Assembly: GCA_021325275.1 (NCBI GenBank)
Contig: JAJPHL010000011.1
Span: forward strand, 233,314 to 297,313
Length of the DNA: 64,000 nucleotides
Reading direction: 5' to 3'
Source: Terriglobia bacterium
Lineage (GTDB): Bacteria > Acidobacteriota > Terriglobia > JAJPHL01
Shown: piece by piece, positions 24,643-36,481 of the stretch
Position numbering within the stretch: the stretch's first letter is position 1
Layout of the letters: each line of letters starts with the position of its first letter
Translations under genes and position numbers: made by a program
The notes under the pieces: model-generated
Databases searched by the model: none
The model's input: the letters and a program-made list of their open reading frames with translations, nothing else
Told to the model about the DNA's origin: nothing

Positions 24643-27639
24643 CTAGATCGGGAGAGATACATGAATATGTACCCCGCCCGCCTCACCTTCCGATGGCGAT
24701 GTGATGTCGCACCGGCCGCCAGCCGCCGCGATCCTGTTGCGCATGCCGCGCAATCCGTTGCCCGTGGAGTTCGCGCGCGCGACATCGAAACCGGCGCCGT
24801 TGTCGGTGATCGACACGATGAACTCGCGCGCGCCGCGGGTGGCGGCCACTGCAAATCCCACGCGGACCTCGCTAGCCCCGGAATGTTTCGCCACGTTGTT
24901 GAGCGCTTCCTTGAAGACCAGAAACAGCTCGCGCCGTTTCTCCGACCCCAGTTCCGCGTCGCCGCTGCCGTTCAGCGCTTCGACGCCCGTTCGCACCCGC
25001 ACGTGGATCCGCGCGGCGCGCAAGTATTCTTCGGCGTACGCCACGGCGTAGGAAACGAATCCATCGACGCGGTCGTTGCGAGTGTTGACGGCCCACACCA
25101 GTTCGTCCATCGCCTGGATTGCTTCGCGAGCCGCTTCGGCGACTTCCGCACTCGTTTCCGGCGCCCCTTCCTCCGCCGCGGTATCGGCCAACAGCGCCAT
25201 GCGCGTGAGGCGCGATCCGAGGTCGTCGTGAATGTCCTGCGCGATGCGCGAGCGTTCGCGTTCCAGCGCTTGTTGATGTTCGAGTTGCTTCAAGCGCGCC
25301 CGCGCCTGGCGCGTGGAGACGTTTTGCACTACCAAGCCCGTAGCGATCAGCAGCAAAACGAGCCCCAGCGCTCGAACGGATCGCCGTTCCCACCATAGCG
25401 GCGCGACGGTGATGCGCAGCGTGGCGGGCGTGCGGCTCCACACGCCGTCGTTGTTGGCGGCGATCACTTCGAACGTATACGTTCCCGGCGGTAGATGCGG
25501 ATAATACGCCACGCGGCGATCACCGGCGTCTTGCCAATCCTGCTCCAGATCGCGCAAGCGATAACGGAAACGAACCTTGCGCGGCACAAGAAAACTGAAC
25601 GCCGTATAACGCACTTCCAGCGGCGCGTCGCCGGCGGGAACGCGCAGTAATCCGTCGACCGCCGGCGCCGGCTGGCCGGACACGGTGGCTGATTCGACGA
25701 TCACGCCGGGCTCGCGCGCATTCAAGCGGAGTTGCGACGGATCGATCACCGCGATCCCGTCGATGGTGGAAAACCACAAGCGCCCGTCGCGGTCGCGCAA
25801 TCCAGTGGGATCGAAGCCGCCGCCGGAAACTTCCGGATTCAGCAGGCCATCGGTGCGGTCGATGGTCACAGGATCAAGCGACGACGCGCGTCCTTCGGCG
25901 ACCGCTTCAATTTTCTCGCGCTCCAGCCGCACAATGCCTTTCGCAGTGGACGCCCACAGCGTGCCGCTGGCGTCCTCGAGCATCAGCGACACCAATTTGT
26001 CGCCGAGACCCTCGCGCACACCGAACTCATCCCACTGCTTTGAACCGGGAGCCGCGCCGTGGCGGCGGCGAAATAATCCGCGACGATCGGTCATCACCCA
26101 CAAATCGTCGCGGCTATCGACAAAAAGTCCCGAGATATCGCGCTCCGGCGGCTGTTCAGCGGCCCCGAGCGTTCGAAAATGTCCGTTCTCGTGCACGGAA
26201 AGTCCGTTGCCGTTCGATCCGATCCAAACGCGCCCTTCGTGATCCTCGGCCATGTTGTCGAGTTCGCCCACGGCCACACCGTCGGCGGCGCCGAACGGGC
26301 CCGAGAGCCGGCCATTGGAAAACGAATGCAAGCCGCCGCGCAACGTGCCGATCCACAGAACGCCGCTGCGATCTTCACGCAATGACTGCACGTGAATATC
26401 GGACAAACCTTCGGCGAGACCGTAGTGCTCCATGCGATTGCGATACCACCGAAACAATCCCTGGTCGCTGCCGATCCACAGCGAGCCGTCGCGCGCCGCC
26501 CACACCGCGATCGCGCACGCGTTCTTCGTGTACTCCTGGAAGCGCGGCAGAAAACGTCCGTCGCGAAGTTCCGATACCGGTCCGCATTGCGATCCGGCCC
26601 AAATCGTTCCGTTCACATCCTGCACAATCGATCCCACAACTTTCACCGGCAGACCCTCCGCCGTGGAATACATGGTGACGCGTTTGGGTCGCAGACGCTC
26701 CAAGCCCCCGTTGTAGACGGCGATCCAAACGCTGCCTTCGGCGTCCTCTGCGATCGCGGAAACTTGGCCTGCGACAAGACCGTCGGCCGTGGAATATTCT
26801 TCGACTTCTCCTTCCTTCCATAACGTCACGCCGCCGTCCTGAAAGCCGATCCACAGACCGCCCGCCGCCCGCTCCCGCAGGACACTCACCGCGCGGCCGG
26901 GAAAGCAGCCGGACGCACAGGCAAAAGCCGGCGAAAAGTCGGCGCGCATGGAGAACAATCCTGCCGCGCCGCCGGCCCACACGCGCCCTTGGCGATCTTC
27001 CACTATAGCCGCGGCGCCCGACGTTTGCGGTCCGCCGCAGCGCAGCGACATTCCTTGAACGGCGCAGAGTCCCGCGTCGGTGGCGATCCATACGTTGTTG
27101 GCGGCTGTGCGCCCGCGCGCCAAGGCGCGAACTTCGTCCGACGGCAGACCGTCTTCTCTCCGATAATTTCGGATCTGTCCTGCGGCCACCGCGCTCAAGC
27201 CGCCTTCGGTGGCGACCCACACACGGCCCGCCGAGCCTTCGACGATTGCGCGGGTTTCCGAACCAGCCAATCGTGCGGCGGGAATAATTTCCGTTTGCCC
27301 GGGAGAAATGCGCGCCAATCCCGCCGTCACCATTCCCACCCACGTATTCCCGGCGCTGTCTTCCAGCAGCGCGCGAAGATGGGCGATCGGCAGCGACTCG
27401 AGAATCGGCGTGAAGCGCACGCCATCGAAGCGCGCCGCGCCGGCGAGGCCGGCGGTCCACAAGTATCCCTCGCGACTCACCATCACGGTGATGAGCGCGT
27501 TGTTCGGCAGGCCTTCTTCCACGGTCCAACGATCGACGGAATAACGCTTGGCGCTGGGGCGAACACCGGCGTGACGCGCCAGGGGCGCGCCCACGCAGGA
27601 GATCACACACACGAAAGTCAGAGCGAGCCACCGCTTCAT
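24643..27639 (-). CDS. Reporter-type sensor histidine kinase with two-bladed-propeller sensor
   Basis: The 998-residue kinase has a signal peptide. A long periplasmic sensor of Reg_prop beta-propeller repeats follows (about 35-660; recurring units such as EDRQGRVWAGGAAGLFSM, EDAEGSVWIAVYNGGLERL and EDHEGRVWIGSNGNG). Next is a Y_Y_Y domain (about 665-745, PHLPPGTYTFEVIAANNDGV), one membrane helix (about 757-775), a HisKA_3 domain with the phosphorylated His in IAQDIHDDLGSRL, and an ATPase domain (NNVAKHSGASEV, SITDNGAGFDV, GNGLRGMRNR). Such kinases often sense polysaccharide breakdown products, but the ligand here is not evident. The regulator gene follows directly; the ADOP gene at 27744 is divergent. 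Confidence 0.92.
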   Translation of the reverse strand: MKRWLALTFVCVISCVGAPLARHAGVRPSAKRYSVDRWTVEEGLPNNALITVMVSREGYLWTAGLAGAARFDGVRFTPILESLPIAHLRALLEDSAGNTWVGMVTAGLARISPGQTEIIPAARLAGSETRAIVEGSAGRVWVATEGGLSAVAAGQIRNYRREDGLPSDEVRALARGRTAANNVWIATDAGLCAVQGMSLRCGGPQTSGAAAIVEDRQGRVWAGGAAGLFSMRADFSPAFACASGCFPGRAVSVLRERAAGGLWIGFQDGGVTLWKEGEVEEYSTADGLVAGQVSAIAEDAEGSVWIAVYNGGLERLRPKRVTMYSTAEGLPVKVVGSIVQDVNGTIWAGSQCGPVSELRDGRFLPRFQEYTKNACAIAVWAARDGSLWIGSDQGLFRWYRNRMEHYGLAEGLSDIHVQSLREDRSGVLWIGTLRGGLHSFSNGRLSGPFGAADGVAVGELDNMAEDHEGRVWIGSNGNGLSVHENGHFRTLGAAEQPPERDISGLFVDSRDDLWVMTDRRGLFRRRHGAAPGSKQWDEFGVREGLGDKLVSLMLEDASGTLWASTAKGIVRLEREKIEAVAEGRASSLDPVTIDRTDGLLNPEVSGGGFDPTGLRDRDGRLWFSTIDGIAVIDPSQLRLNAREPGVIVESATVSGQPAPAVDGLLRVPAGDAPLEVRYTAFSFLVPRKVRFRYRLRDLEQDWQDAGDRRVAYYPHLPPGTYTFEVIAANNDGVWSRTPATLRITVAPLWWERRSVRALGLVLLLIATGLVVQNVSTRQARARLKQLEHQQALERERSRIAQDIHDDLGSRLTRMALLADTAAEEGAPETSAEVAEAAREAIQAMDELVWAVNTRNDRVDGFVSYAVAYAEEYLRAARIHVRVRTGVEALNGSGDAELGSEKRRELFLVFKEALNNVAKHSGASEVRVGFAVAATRGAREFIVSITDNGAGFDVARANSTGNGLRGMRNRIAAAGGRCDITSPSEGEAGGVHIHVSLPI

Positions 27640-27743
27640 AAGAGCCCTGTTGGTTTTTTATGCAGCCCGCCTCGAAAGGCCGCGACCGACACGATGCGAC
27701 GATGTTACAACGAAAACGCAGAGTGCTAAAGTGGATTCAACCG

Positions 27744-30158
27744 ATGAATCTGCGAACTGCGTTGCGATCACTCGCGCTGCGGCCGGGCCTGACGGCTGTA
27801 GCCGTCGCCACGCTCGCGCTGGGGCTCGGCGTAAATGCGTCGATCTTCAGCTTAACGCGCGAAATCTTGCTGCGGCCGTTGCCGTATCGCGACGCCGATC
27901 GATTGGTGCGGGTCTTCGAGAAAAGCGCAACACTCGGAAACATGAACGCGGCCATCGCGCCGGCCAACTATGCCCTGTGGCGCGATCGCGCGGACGCCTT
28001 CGAGCAGGTGGCGCCATTTCAGCGCGCCGCGCTCAACGTCGTGCGAAACGGCAGCGCCATCCAAGTAGAAGGATTCCGCGTGGCCCCGTCGTTTTTCTCG
28101 ATGCTCGGCGTTGCACCCGCGCTCGGCCGCGGCTTCCAGGAGCGCGACGCCGAAAAGGGTCGCGACAACGTCGTGCTTCTCGCCGATGGATTCTGGAAAC
28201 GGCAATTCGCCGGGAATCCCAACGTCGTCGGCCAAACGATCGACGTCGACGGGACGCCGTGTACGATCATCGGAATTCTGCCGTCCAGCTTCAAGATTTT
28301 CCGAGTGCTGAATCATGAACTGGCGCTGTTCCGGCCGTTGGTGATCGATTTCACCGATCGCGAGCAATCGATCTTGATGTATGCGAAGTTAAAGCCGGGC
28401 GCTTCGGTCGATCTCGCCCGGGCCCAGTTGGCTTCGATCTACGCAACTTTGCCGGCGGCCAACGCCCGCTGGACTGCCGACGCCACACCGCTATCGGAAG
28501 CGTTCGCCGCCAACGCCAAACCGATTCTTACGGCGCTCGAGTGGGCGGCGGCGTTGGTGTTGCTCATCGCCTGCGCGAACATCGCCAACATGCTGCTCGC
28601 CGCGTCGCTCGGCCGCAAGAAGGAACTGGCCGTCCGTCAGGCGCTGGGCGCGACACCGTGGCGAGTCGCGCGCGATCTCGCTGGTGAAACGGCAATCCTG
28701 GCGATCGCCGGACTCGCGCTCGCCGCATTGCTCGCGGAATGGACGGTGGCGCTCCTGAATTCCAACGTAAGTTTTCAGGACATCAATCGGCTGCAGCCGT
28801 TTCGTATGGATTTTCTCGTGCTGGCATTCACCGGCGCGCTGGCGTTGGCGGCGGCGATGATCTTCAGCTTGGTTCCGGCGCGCGCCGCGATGAAAACGGA
28901 TCTCGCCGGCACCCTGAAAGATTCCATGCTCGGCGCCACGCCCAGCATTTCGCACCGCCGCTTGCGTCACGCGTTGATCGTCGCGCAACTCGCGTTGTCG
29001 ATTGTGCTGGCCGCGTCGGCGCTGGGGATCACGCGCAGCGCACTGAAGTTGCGCGGACTCTCTCGCGGCATTTCCACCGCCGGCGTGATGACCGCGCAAG
29101 TTTCTCTCAGCGATCCGCGCTACGCCGATCTGGCGCGGCTGCGCGCCACGGCGTCCACGATGCTCGATCGCCTTCGATCCGCGCCCGGAATCGCCGATGC
29201 GGCGATCGTGAACTATCCACCGCTCTCGTTGATTCGTGTCGGCGTGCCGATTTCGGTGGACGGCCATCCGCCGCCGTCACCGGACCGCCGTTGGATGACA
29301 CGATACTTCGTGACGTCGCCGGCTTATTTTCGGACCGCGGGAATCCCGATTCTCAACGGCCGTGATTTCGCGGCCGCCGACAACACGACGAGCGCCGGCG
29401 TCGCCATCGTCAACGAGACCTTCGCGCGGCAATTCTGGAATCGCATCGACGTGATCGGCCAACGCGTCACCGCCGAATTTCCGCAAAGTAACGCCTTCTG
29501 GATTCCGCGTGCGCGCCGCGGTCCGTTGACAATTGTCGGCGTGGTGGGCGATGTGCGCGAAGACGGATTGCTGGACGGCAACGATCCCGCGCAACTGTAC
29601 ATTCCGTACCTGCAGAGTCCGACGATTGTGCTGACCCTGATTACGCGCACGAGCGGCGGACCCGCGGAAGACGCGATGCCGGCGATCCGCGACGCGGTGC
29701 GCACCGCCGACCCGCAGGCGCCCGTCAGTTACGAAGCGAGCTACTACGGGCTGATCGAAGAAACATTTGCGCGGCCGCGCGAGATGGCGTACGTGATCGG
29801 CGCGTTTGCCGCGCTGGCGTTGCTGCTATCGGCGGCGGGAGTGTATGGCGTTACGTCGTATGTCACGACAGCGCGAACACGCGAAATCGGCATTCGCATC
29901 GCGTTAGGCGCGCGGCCCGCGGATGTCGTATCGATGGTGGCGGGTCACGCGATGAAATTGGCCGCGGCCGGTGTGGCGATCGGAATTGTACTCGCGCCGA
30001 TGGCGCTGCGTCTCACAAGCAGCTTGCTTTTCGGAGTTGGCCCGTTTGATCCGGCGACGCTCGCCGCGGTTGCCGTGTTGCTGGCACTGGTTGTCGCCGC
30101 AGCGTCGGCGATCCCAGCGATCCGCGCGGCGCGTTTAGCGGCGGTCACGTTCCGCTAA
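27744..30158 (+). CDS. ADOP-type FtsX/MacB-like permease (second copy)
   Basis: The 804-residue protein is a second orphan duplicated permease with the same plan as the one at 21365-23830. It starts MNLRTALRSLALRPGLTAVA and continues LGLGVNASIFSLTREILLRP. The first membrane block includes LLIACANIANMLLAASLGRK. The C-terminal block reads TARTREIGIRIALGARPADV. I place the start at 27744, where the family N-terminus begins; an ATG at 27660 would add a non-conserved basic stretch. It is divergent from the histidine kinase gene across about 100 bp, suggesting shared control. Its last 14 bases overlap the convergent vapC remnant. Confidence 0.86.
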   Translation: MNLRTALRSLALRPGLTAVAVATLALGLGVNASIFSLTREILLRPLPYRDADRLVRVFEKSATLGNMNAAIAPANYALWRDRADAFEQVAPFQRAALNVVRNGSAIQVEGFRVAPSFFSMLGVAPALGRGFQERDAEKGRDNVVLLADGFWKRQFAGNPNVVGQTIDVDGTPCTIIGILPSSFKIFRVLNHELALFRPLVIDFTDREQSILMYAKLKPGASVDLARAQLASIYATLPAANARWTADATPLSEAFAANAKPILTALEWAAALVLLIACANIANMLLAASLGRKKELAVRQALGATPWRVARDLAGETAILAIAGLALAALLAEWTVALLNSNVSFQDINRLQPFRMDFLVLAFTGALALAAAMIFSLVPARAAMKTDLAGTLKDSMLGATPSISHRRLRHALIVAQLALSIVLAASALGITRSALKLRGLSRGISTAGVMTAQVSLSDPRYADLARLRATASTMLDRLRSAPGIADAAIVNYPPLSLIRVGVPISVDGHPPPSPDRRWMTRYFVTSPAYFRTAGIPILNGRDFAAADNTTSAGVAIVNETFARQFWNRIDVIGQRVTAEFPQSNAFWIPRARRGPLTIVGVVGDVREDGLLDGNDPAQLYIPYLQSPTIVLTLITRTSGGPAEDAMPAIRDAVRTADPQAPVSYEASYYGLIEETFARPREMAYVIGAFAALALLLSAAGVYGVTSYVTTARTREIGIRIALGARPADVVSMVAGHAMKLAAAGVAIGIVLAPMALRLTSSLLFGVGPFDPATLAAVAVLLALVVAAASAIPAIRAARLAAVTFR

Positions 30159-30583
30159 GCGCAGAGGTCCAATCTTCAATGGTGATTCCGGAGATATGCC
30201 GGAAATCCGCATCCGAGGAGACGACGATGAGTTCATGAACGATGGCCGTCGCCGCGATCCAGATGTCATTCGAACTAATTGGTCGTCCTGCTTGCCGGAG
30301 CATCTGAAAGATGCGGGCGTATTGCTCCGCAACCTCCGAGGTGATCGGCAGAACCTCGGCGACCTCGTGAATTGCCCGCTGATACCAGTCCCGGAGCGCA
30401 GCACGCCGCGTTGAACTGCTCGCGACATTAATGCCGGCCAAGAGTTCACCCTGCACAATTACGGACATACAGAATCGCGCCCGCGGGTGCGTGCTTGAGA
30501 TGTTCCACGACGAGGGGATGCCCTCTTTCGAGATAGCTCCAGTGATTTGTGTCCAGCAGGTATCGGGGCGCGTCTAAGCCCAT
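30145..30583 (-). pseudogene. vapC: Frameshifted PIN-domain toxin gene (VapC type)
   Basis: The first part, from the ATG at 30583, reads MGLDAPRYLLDTNHWSYLER and continues to about 30470, where the frame ends shortly after. The rest of the PIN domain (VIVQGELLAGI, SSNDIWIAATA, VVSSDADFRHI) is in another frame down to 30145. All four acidic residues exist but are split between frames, so a single-base insertion or deletion near 30470 has broken the gene, or the sequence has an error there. It overlaps its antitoxin gene by 10 bp and the convergent ADOP gene by 14 bp. Confidence 0.75.
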
Positions 30584-30801
30584 AACTTCGGCTCGACGCC
30601 ACGGCAGGCTTGAGCTGCGGCAAGGATGGCGTCGGCTTCGTCGGCCGGCAGACGGCCGGCGATCTCCAGAAGAGCTTTCGCCGACCCTACGTCCGGTCGC
30701 ACAACCGCCTCTAGGTTGACTTCAACACGGGTGCCGGACGCCAAGTGGATCGGCTCGTCCAACTCCAGGTGGCCATCCTTCACGGTTCCTAGATAGCTCA
30801 T
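30574..30801 (-). CDS. Antitoxin-like partner of the frameshifted vapC
   Basis: The 75-residue protein starts MSYLGTVKDGHLELDEPIHL and continues SGTRVEVNLE. This N-terminal strand pattern (V-K-D-G-x-L-x-L-D-x-P, then a G-T-R-V-x-V turn) is typical of small antitoxins paired with PIN toxins. The rest is helical (SAKALLEIAGRLPADEADAI). I chose the ATG at 30801; a longer frame to 30945 lies over the aroA end. It precedes and overlaps the vapC remnant. If the toxin is dead the antitoxin may be a relic. Confidence 0.65.
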   Translation of the reverse strand: MSYLGTVKDGHLELDEPIHLASGTRVEVNLEAVVRPDVGSAKALLEIAGRLPADEADAILAAAQACRGVEPKLWA

Positions 30802-30850
30802 GAGCGACCTCCTGTTCGGATGATACCTCAAGCGGCGCGTTTCGTGGCTT

Positions 30851-32152
30851 CTAGCGTTCCACGATCGCTTGGAGGACATCGTAGAATCCTGGGAAGGAGA
30901 CTTCCGCGCAACCCGGATCTTCGATCGACGTCTCGCCCTCGGCAATCAGCGCCGCAATCGAAAACGCCATGGCGATCCGGTGATCGCCGCGCGTATCGAT
31001 GTGGGCGCCGTGGAGGCGCGCGCCGGACTCGACCGTCAGGCCATCGTGCTGCTCTTCGACCGTCGCGCCCATCGCGCACAGATTCGCGGCGACCGCGGCG
31101 ATACGATCGCTTTCTTTCACGCGCAATTCGCCGGCGCCGGAAATTTTCGCGCCGCGACCCGACGCCGCGCCAAGCACCGCGAGCACCGGAATTTCGTCAA
31201 TCAATCCGGGCGCGAGCGATTTGTCGATCACCACGGGTTGCAACTCCCGTCCGCCGCGCGCGTGCAAATCGCCGATCACTTCCCCGCCCGCCGACTCCAT
31301 GTTGCTGATCGAAGTGTCCGCGCCGAGTCCATGGAGAAAATCGAGCAACTCCGCGCGGGTGGGATTGAGTCCGACATTCGCAATGGTGAGATTCGATTCC
31401 GGAAATAGCAGCGCGGCAGCGAGAAAAAACGCGGCGGAAGAGAGATCGCCCGGCACGGTCAGCGATTGTCCGCGCAATTCCGTGCCGCCTTCCACCTCGC
31501 ACTCGAGACCGTGCCGCGCGACGCGCGCGCCAAACTCCGCCAGCGCGATTTCGGTGTGGTCGCGCGTACGCGCCGGTTCTTCCACGCGTGTCGTGCCCTC
31601 GGCGTAGAGTCCCGCGAGAAGCACCGCGCTCTTCACTTGTGCGCTCGGCATCGGCGTGCGATAGGAAATTGCGTGCAGCGGTCCTCCATGAATCGCGAGC
31701 GGCGCGTGCTTGCCTTCCGCCGCCTCGATGCGCGCGCCCATCTGTCGCAGCGGCTCGATAATGCGCAGCATGGGCCGCGAGTTCAGCGACGCGTCGCCGG
31801 CAATGGTGCAGGAAAAGTCTTGCGCCGCGAGAATTCCAGCGATCATGCGCATCGTGGACCCCGAGTTTCCCGCGTCCAGGGGTCCCGCAGGCGCTTGCAA
31901 CCCGCGCAAGCCCTTACCTTCGATCGTCACGCGATCACCTTCGGCGCTCTCCGCCACAGTGCTCGCAATTCCCATGGCGCGCAGACAACCAAGGGTCGAG
32001 TGACAATCGGCCGCCGCCGAAAAATTCAGGATTTCCGTGCGTCCTTGCGCGATTCCGCCGAGAAGCGCGTAACGATGGGAAATGGATTTGTCGCCGGGAA
32101 CGCGCGCGATACCCAAAACGTTGCGCGCCGGCCGGATGACGCGTGAATTCAT
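30851..32152 (-). CDS. aroA: 3-phosphoshikimate 1-carboxyvinyltransferase (EPSP synthase)
   Basis: AroA transfers enolpyruvate from PEP to shikimate 3-phosphate in the chorismate pathway. The 433-residue protein shows VPGDKSISHRYALLGGIAQG near the N-terminus, the LDAGNSGSTMRM motif (about 85-96) and the LRVKESDRIAAVAANL motif (about 335). The final DHRIAMAFSIAAL is also conserved. The start at 32152 overlaps the epimerase stop by 4 bp; an upstream in-frame codon is less likely. Length and motifs are normal and no other shikimate gene is adjacent. Confidence 0.95.
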   Translation of the reverse strand: MNSRVIRPARNVLGIARVPGDKSISHRYALLGGIAQGRTEILNFSAAADCHSTLGCLRAMGIASTVAESAEGDRVTIEGKGLRGLQAPAGPLDAGNSGSTMRMIAGILAAQDFSCTIAGDASLNSRPMLRIIEPLRQMGARIEAAEGKHAPLAIHGGPLHAISYRTPMPSAQVKSAVLLAGLYAEGTTRVEEPARTRDHTEIALAEFGARVARHGLECEVEGGTELRGQSLTVPGDLSSAAFFLAAALLFPESNLTIANVGLNPTRAELLDFLHGLGADTSISNMESAGGEVIGDLHARGGRELQPVVIDKSLAPGLIDEIPVLAVLGAASGRGAKISGAGELRVKESDRIAAVAANLCAMGATVEEQHDGLTVESGARLHGAHIDTRGDHRIAMAFSIAALIAEGETSIEDPGCAEVSFPGFYDVLQAIVER

Positions 32153-33093
32153 GCCGCCGCGGCTCCGCTCGTGCGATACCAATCGACCGTTTGCCGCAAT
32201 CCTTCTTCAAACGTGACCTTGGGATCGTAGCCGAGGTCGCGGCGCGCCGCCGTGATGTCGGCTTGCGAATCGCGAATGTCTCCGGCCCGCAGCGCGGTGT
32301 ACTCGGCGCGCGGTTCCACGCCGATGATTTTCGCAAGCATCGCCAGAGTTTGATTCAGCGTGTAGCGACTGCCTGTGCCGACGTTGTACACGTTGCCCGG
32401 CGCGTTCGGCGCGATGCACGCGAGCAAGTTTGCTTGCACGGCGTTCGCGACAAAGTTGAAGTCGCGCGATTGTTCGCCGTCGCCGTAAATCGTAGGCGTC
32501 TGCTTGTTGAGCAATTTCGTGATGAAGAGCGAAAGCACGCCCGAGTAGGGCGACGTCGGGTCTTGGCGCGGTCCAAAAATATTGAAATAGCGCAGCGAGA
32601 CCGTTTCCAATCCGTAGCAGCGATGGAAAACCTTGTTGTAATACTCACCAAGAAGTTTGTTCACCGCATACGGCGACAGCGGATTCGGAATCATCGATTC
32701 AACTTTCGGCAGCGTCGGCGTGTCGCCGTACGCCGACGACGACCCCGCGTAGACCAGGCGCTTCACGCCCGCTTGCTTAGCGGCCCACAGCACATTGATC
32801 GTGCCGTCGGCATTCGCACGATGTGACGACAGCGGATCCTGCACCGATCGCGGCACCGACGGCAGCGCGGCTTGGTGCAGCACGTAATCCACGCCTTGCA
32901 TCGCGCGCTCGACGGCCGGGAGATCGCAAATATCGGCGGCGACAAACTCCACGCGACCGACGATGTCCGCGAGATTCTTCTTGTTTCCCGTCGCGAGATT
33001 GTCCAGCACGCGCACACGTTCGCCGCGCGCCACAAGTTCATGCGCCAGCGCAGAACCGATGAAGCCCGCGCCGCCCGTTATCAAGTAAGTCAA
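32149..33093 (-). CDS. NAD-dependent UDP-hexose 4-epimerase (SDR family)
   Basis: The 314-residue protein is an extended short-chain dehydrogenase. It has the glycine motif TYLITGGAGFIGSALAHELV, the catalytic S-S in YAGSSSAYGDT (about 125) and the Y-x-x-x-K in SPYAVNKLLGEYY (about 147-151). The segment SAYGDTPTLPKVESMIPNPL resembles UDP-N-acetylglucosamine/UDP-glucose 4-epimerases of the WbpP/GalE type, which supply galactose-type sugars for surface polysaccharide. The exact substrate is not decided by the sequence. It begins 33 bp from the 3' end of the RNase P RNA gene and overlaps aroA. Confidence 0.88.
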   Translation of the reverse strand: MTYLITGGAGFIGSALAHELVARGERVRVLDNLATGNKKNLADIVGRVEFVAADICDLPAVERAMQGVDYVLHQAALPSVPRSVQDPLSSHRANADGTINVLWAAKQAGVKRLVYAGSSSAYGDTPTLPKVESMIPNPLSPYAVNKLLGEYYNKVFHRCYGLETVSLRYFNIFGPRQDPTSPYSGVLSLFITKLLNKQTPTIYGDGEQSRDFNFVANAVQANLLACIAPNAPGNVYNVGTGSRYTLNQTLAMLAKIIGVEPRAEYTALRAGDIRDSQADITAARRDLGYDPKVTFEEGLRQTVDWYRTSGAAAA

Positions 33094-33126
33094 AATTTTC
33101 TCCTGTTAATTGAGAAGCAGGAAAGC

Positions 33127-33489
33127 GAGAGAACCTATAAGCCGGATTTTGTGTCCCGCAAGCGGGATGGCGGTCATTCATCTGGACGCCGGATTGCTCC
33201 GTGGCCTCAAGCGACCTACCCGAGAGTTTAGCGGACCGGGCCGATCCTTCTCTCCTATTTGGTCTTGCTCCGCGTGGGGTTTGCCCTGCCGGCCGCCTCA
33301 CGACGTCCGCGGTGCGCTCTTACCGCACCTTTTCACCCTTACCGCCGCGTTGCCGCGGCGGCGGTACATTTTCTGTGGCACTTTCCGTGAACGCGCCTTT
33401 GAGACGCGCCCCCTGGCCGTTAGCCAGCACGCCGCCCTGTGGAGTCCGGACTTTCCTCGATCTTGCGATCGCGACCGCCCGGTTCTCTC
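33127..33489 (-). ncRNA. rnpB: RNase P RNA, bacterial class A
   Basis: The minus strand carries the universal RNase P blocks. GAGGAAAGTCCGGACTCCAC is near the 5' end, complementing 33439-33458. The stretch complementing 33262-33300 contains the CAGGGCAAACCCCACG block. GTGCGGTAAGAGCGCACCG lies near 33310-33330, and ATCCGGCTTATAGGTTCTC is at the 3' end. The terminal GAGAACC and GGTTCTC pair to form P1, which sets the ends to within a few bases. The product is the ribozyme that trims tRNA 5' ends. Plus-strand open frames across this stretch are not genes. Confidence 0.95.
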
Positions 33490-33515
33490 ACTTCGATTTT
33501 AGCACGGGAAAAAAA

Positions 33516-33603
33516 GCAACCGCAGATGGACGCAGATGAACGCAGATAAACACCGATAGATCTTCGATTTTGTCTGCGTTCATCTGCGTCCATCTACGGT
33601 TGC
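33516..33603. repeat. Long inverted repeat of CGCAGATGRA units
   Basis: The left arm at 33516-33547 consists of three near-copies of CGCAGATGRA, preceded by GCAAC. The right arm at 33572-33603 is its reverse complement at about 30 of 32 positions, with a 24-base loop. It lies between the rnpB 5' side and the end of the molybdenum hydroxylase gene. Its overall design (tandem roughly 10-bp units in both arms) parallels the 18061-18142 element. It may be a small palindromic mobile repeat; a terminator role for the genes on either side is also possible. Confidence 0.8.
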
Positions 33604-33616
33604 AGTTTGTTTGGTT

Positions 33617-35842
<2,226 letters not shown>

Positions 35843-35857
35843 GTGAGTTGGTCTCCT

Positions 35858-36388
35858 TTACTTTTGATTCCGGCCATTGCCGTTGCCCGCCGCGACGGGC
35901 GTGGGTTTTCCGGGCGCGCCATTGCGCCCTTCCATTTCGTGCTGCCCGGCGGCTTGATGGATCGCCTGGCGGATCCGCAGATACGTTCCGCAGCGGCAAT
36001 AGTTGCCGGCCATGGCGCCGTCGATGTCCTTGTCGGTGGGCTTCGGCGTCTTCGCCAAGAGCGCAGCGGCGGCCATGATCTGTCCAGCCTGACAGTATCC
36101 GCATTGCGGTACGTCTAATTCCTGCCAAGCGACCTGCAACGGATGCTTGCCTTCGGCGGAAAGTCCCTCGATGGTGGTGATCGGCGCGTTGACCGCGGAA
36201 ACGTTGGTGATGCACGAACGAATCGGCTTGCCGTTCAAGTGGACCGTGCACGCGCCGCAAATCCCGGCGCCGCATCCGAACTTGGTGCCCTTGAGATCGA
36301 GCTCGTCGCGCAGGACCCACAGCAGCGGCATGTCGGCGGGAACGTCGACGGTGCGCACCTTGCCGTTGATGGTCAGTTTGTATGCCAT
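35858..36388 (-). CDS. 2Fe-2S subunit of the molybdenum hydroxylase
   Basis: The 176-residue protein carries the plant-type 2Fe-2S motif [16 protein letters not shown] (about residue 38) and the second cluster set [10 protein letters not shown] (about 96) and NYCRCGTY (about 130), as in IorA/CoxS subunits. It passes electrons from the molybdenum site to an external acceptor, probably a cytochrome. The tail (about 150-176) is a Gly/Asn/Pro-rich extension without known function. The gene leads the two-gene unit. No signal peptide is visible, which fits piggyback export with the TAT-tagged large subunit. Confidence 0.92.
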   Translation of the reverse strand: MAYKLTINGKVRTVDVPADMPLLWVLRDELDLKGTKFGCGAGICGACTVHLNGKPIRSCITNVSAVNAPITTIEGLSAEGKHPLQVAWQELDVPQCGYCQAGQIMAAAALLAKTPKPTDKDIDGAMAGNYCRCGTYLRIRQAIHQAAGQHEMEGRNGAPGKPTPVAAGNGNGRNQK

Positions 36389-36481
36389 GGTGGTTCTCCT
36401 CTTGTGCTGCTAGCGGCAGTTTAACACGTTGGAGGGAACCATGGCATATCGATAGCGCGGCAGTACGGTTATGGCAGCCAA

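Noticed and set aside
33110..33539. Plus-strand open frames across the RNase P RNA
   Set aside because: They overlap the universally conserved RNA blocks on the minus strand and encode nothing recognisable.
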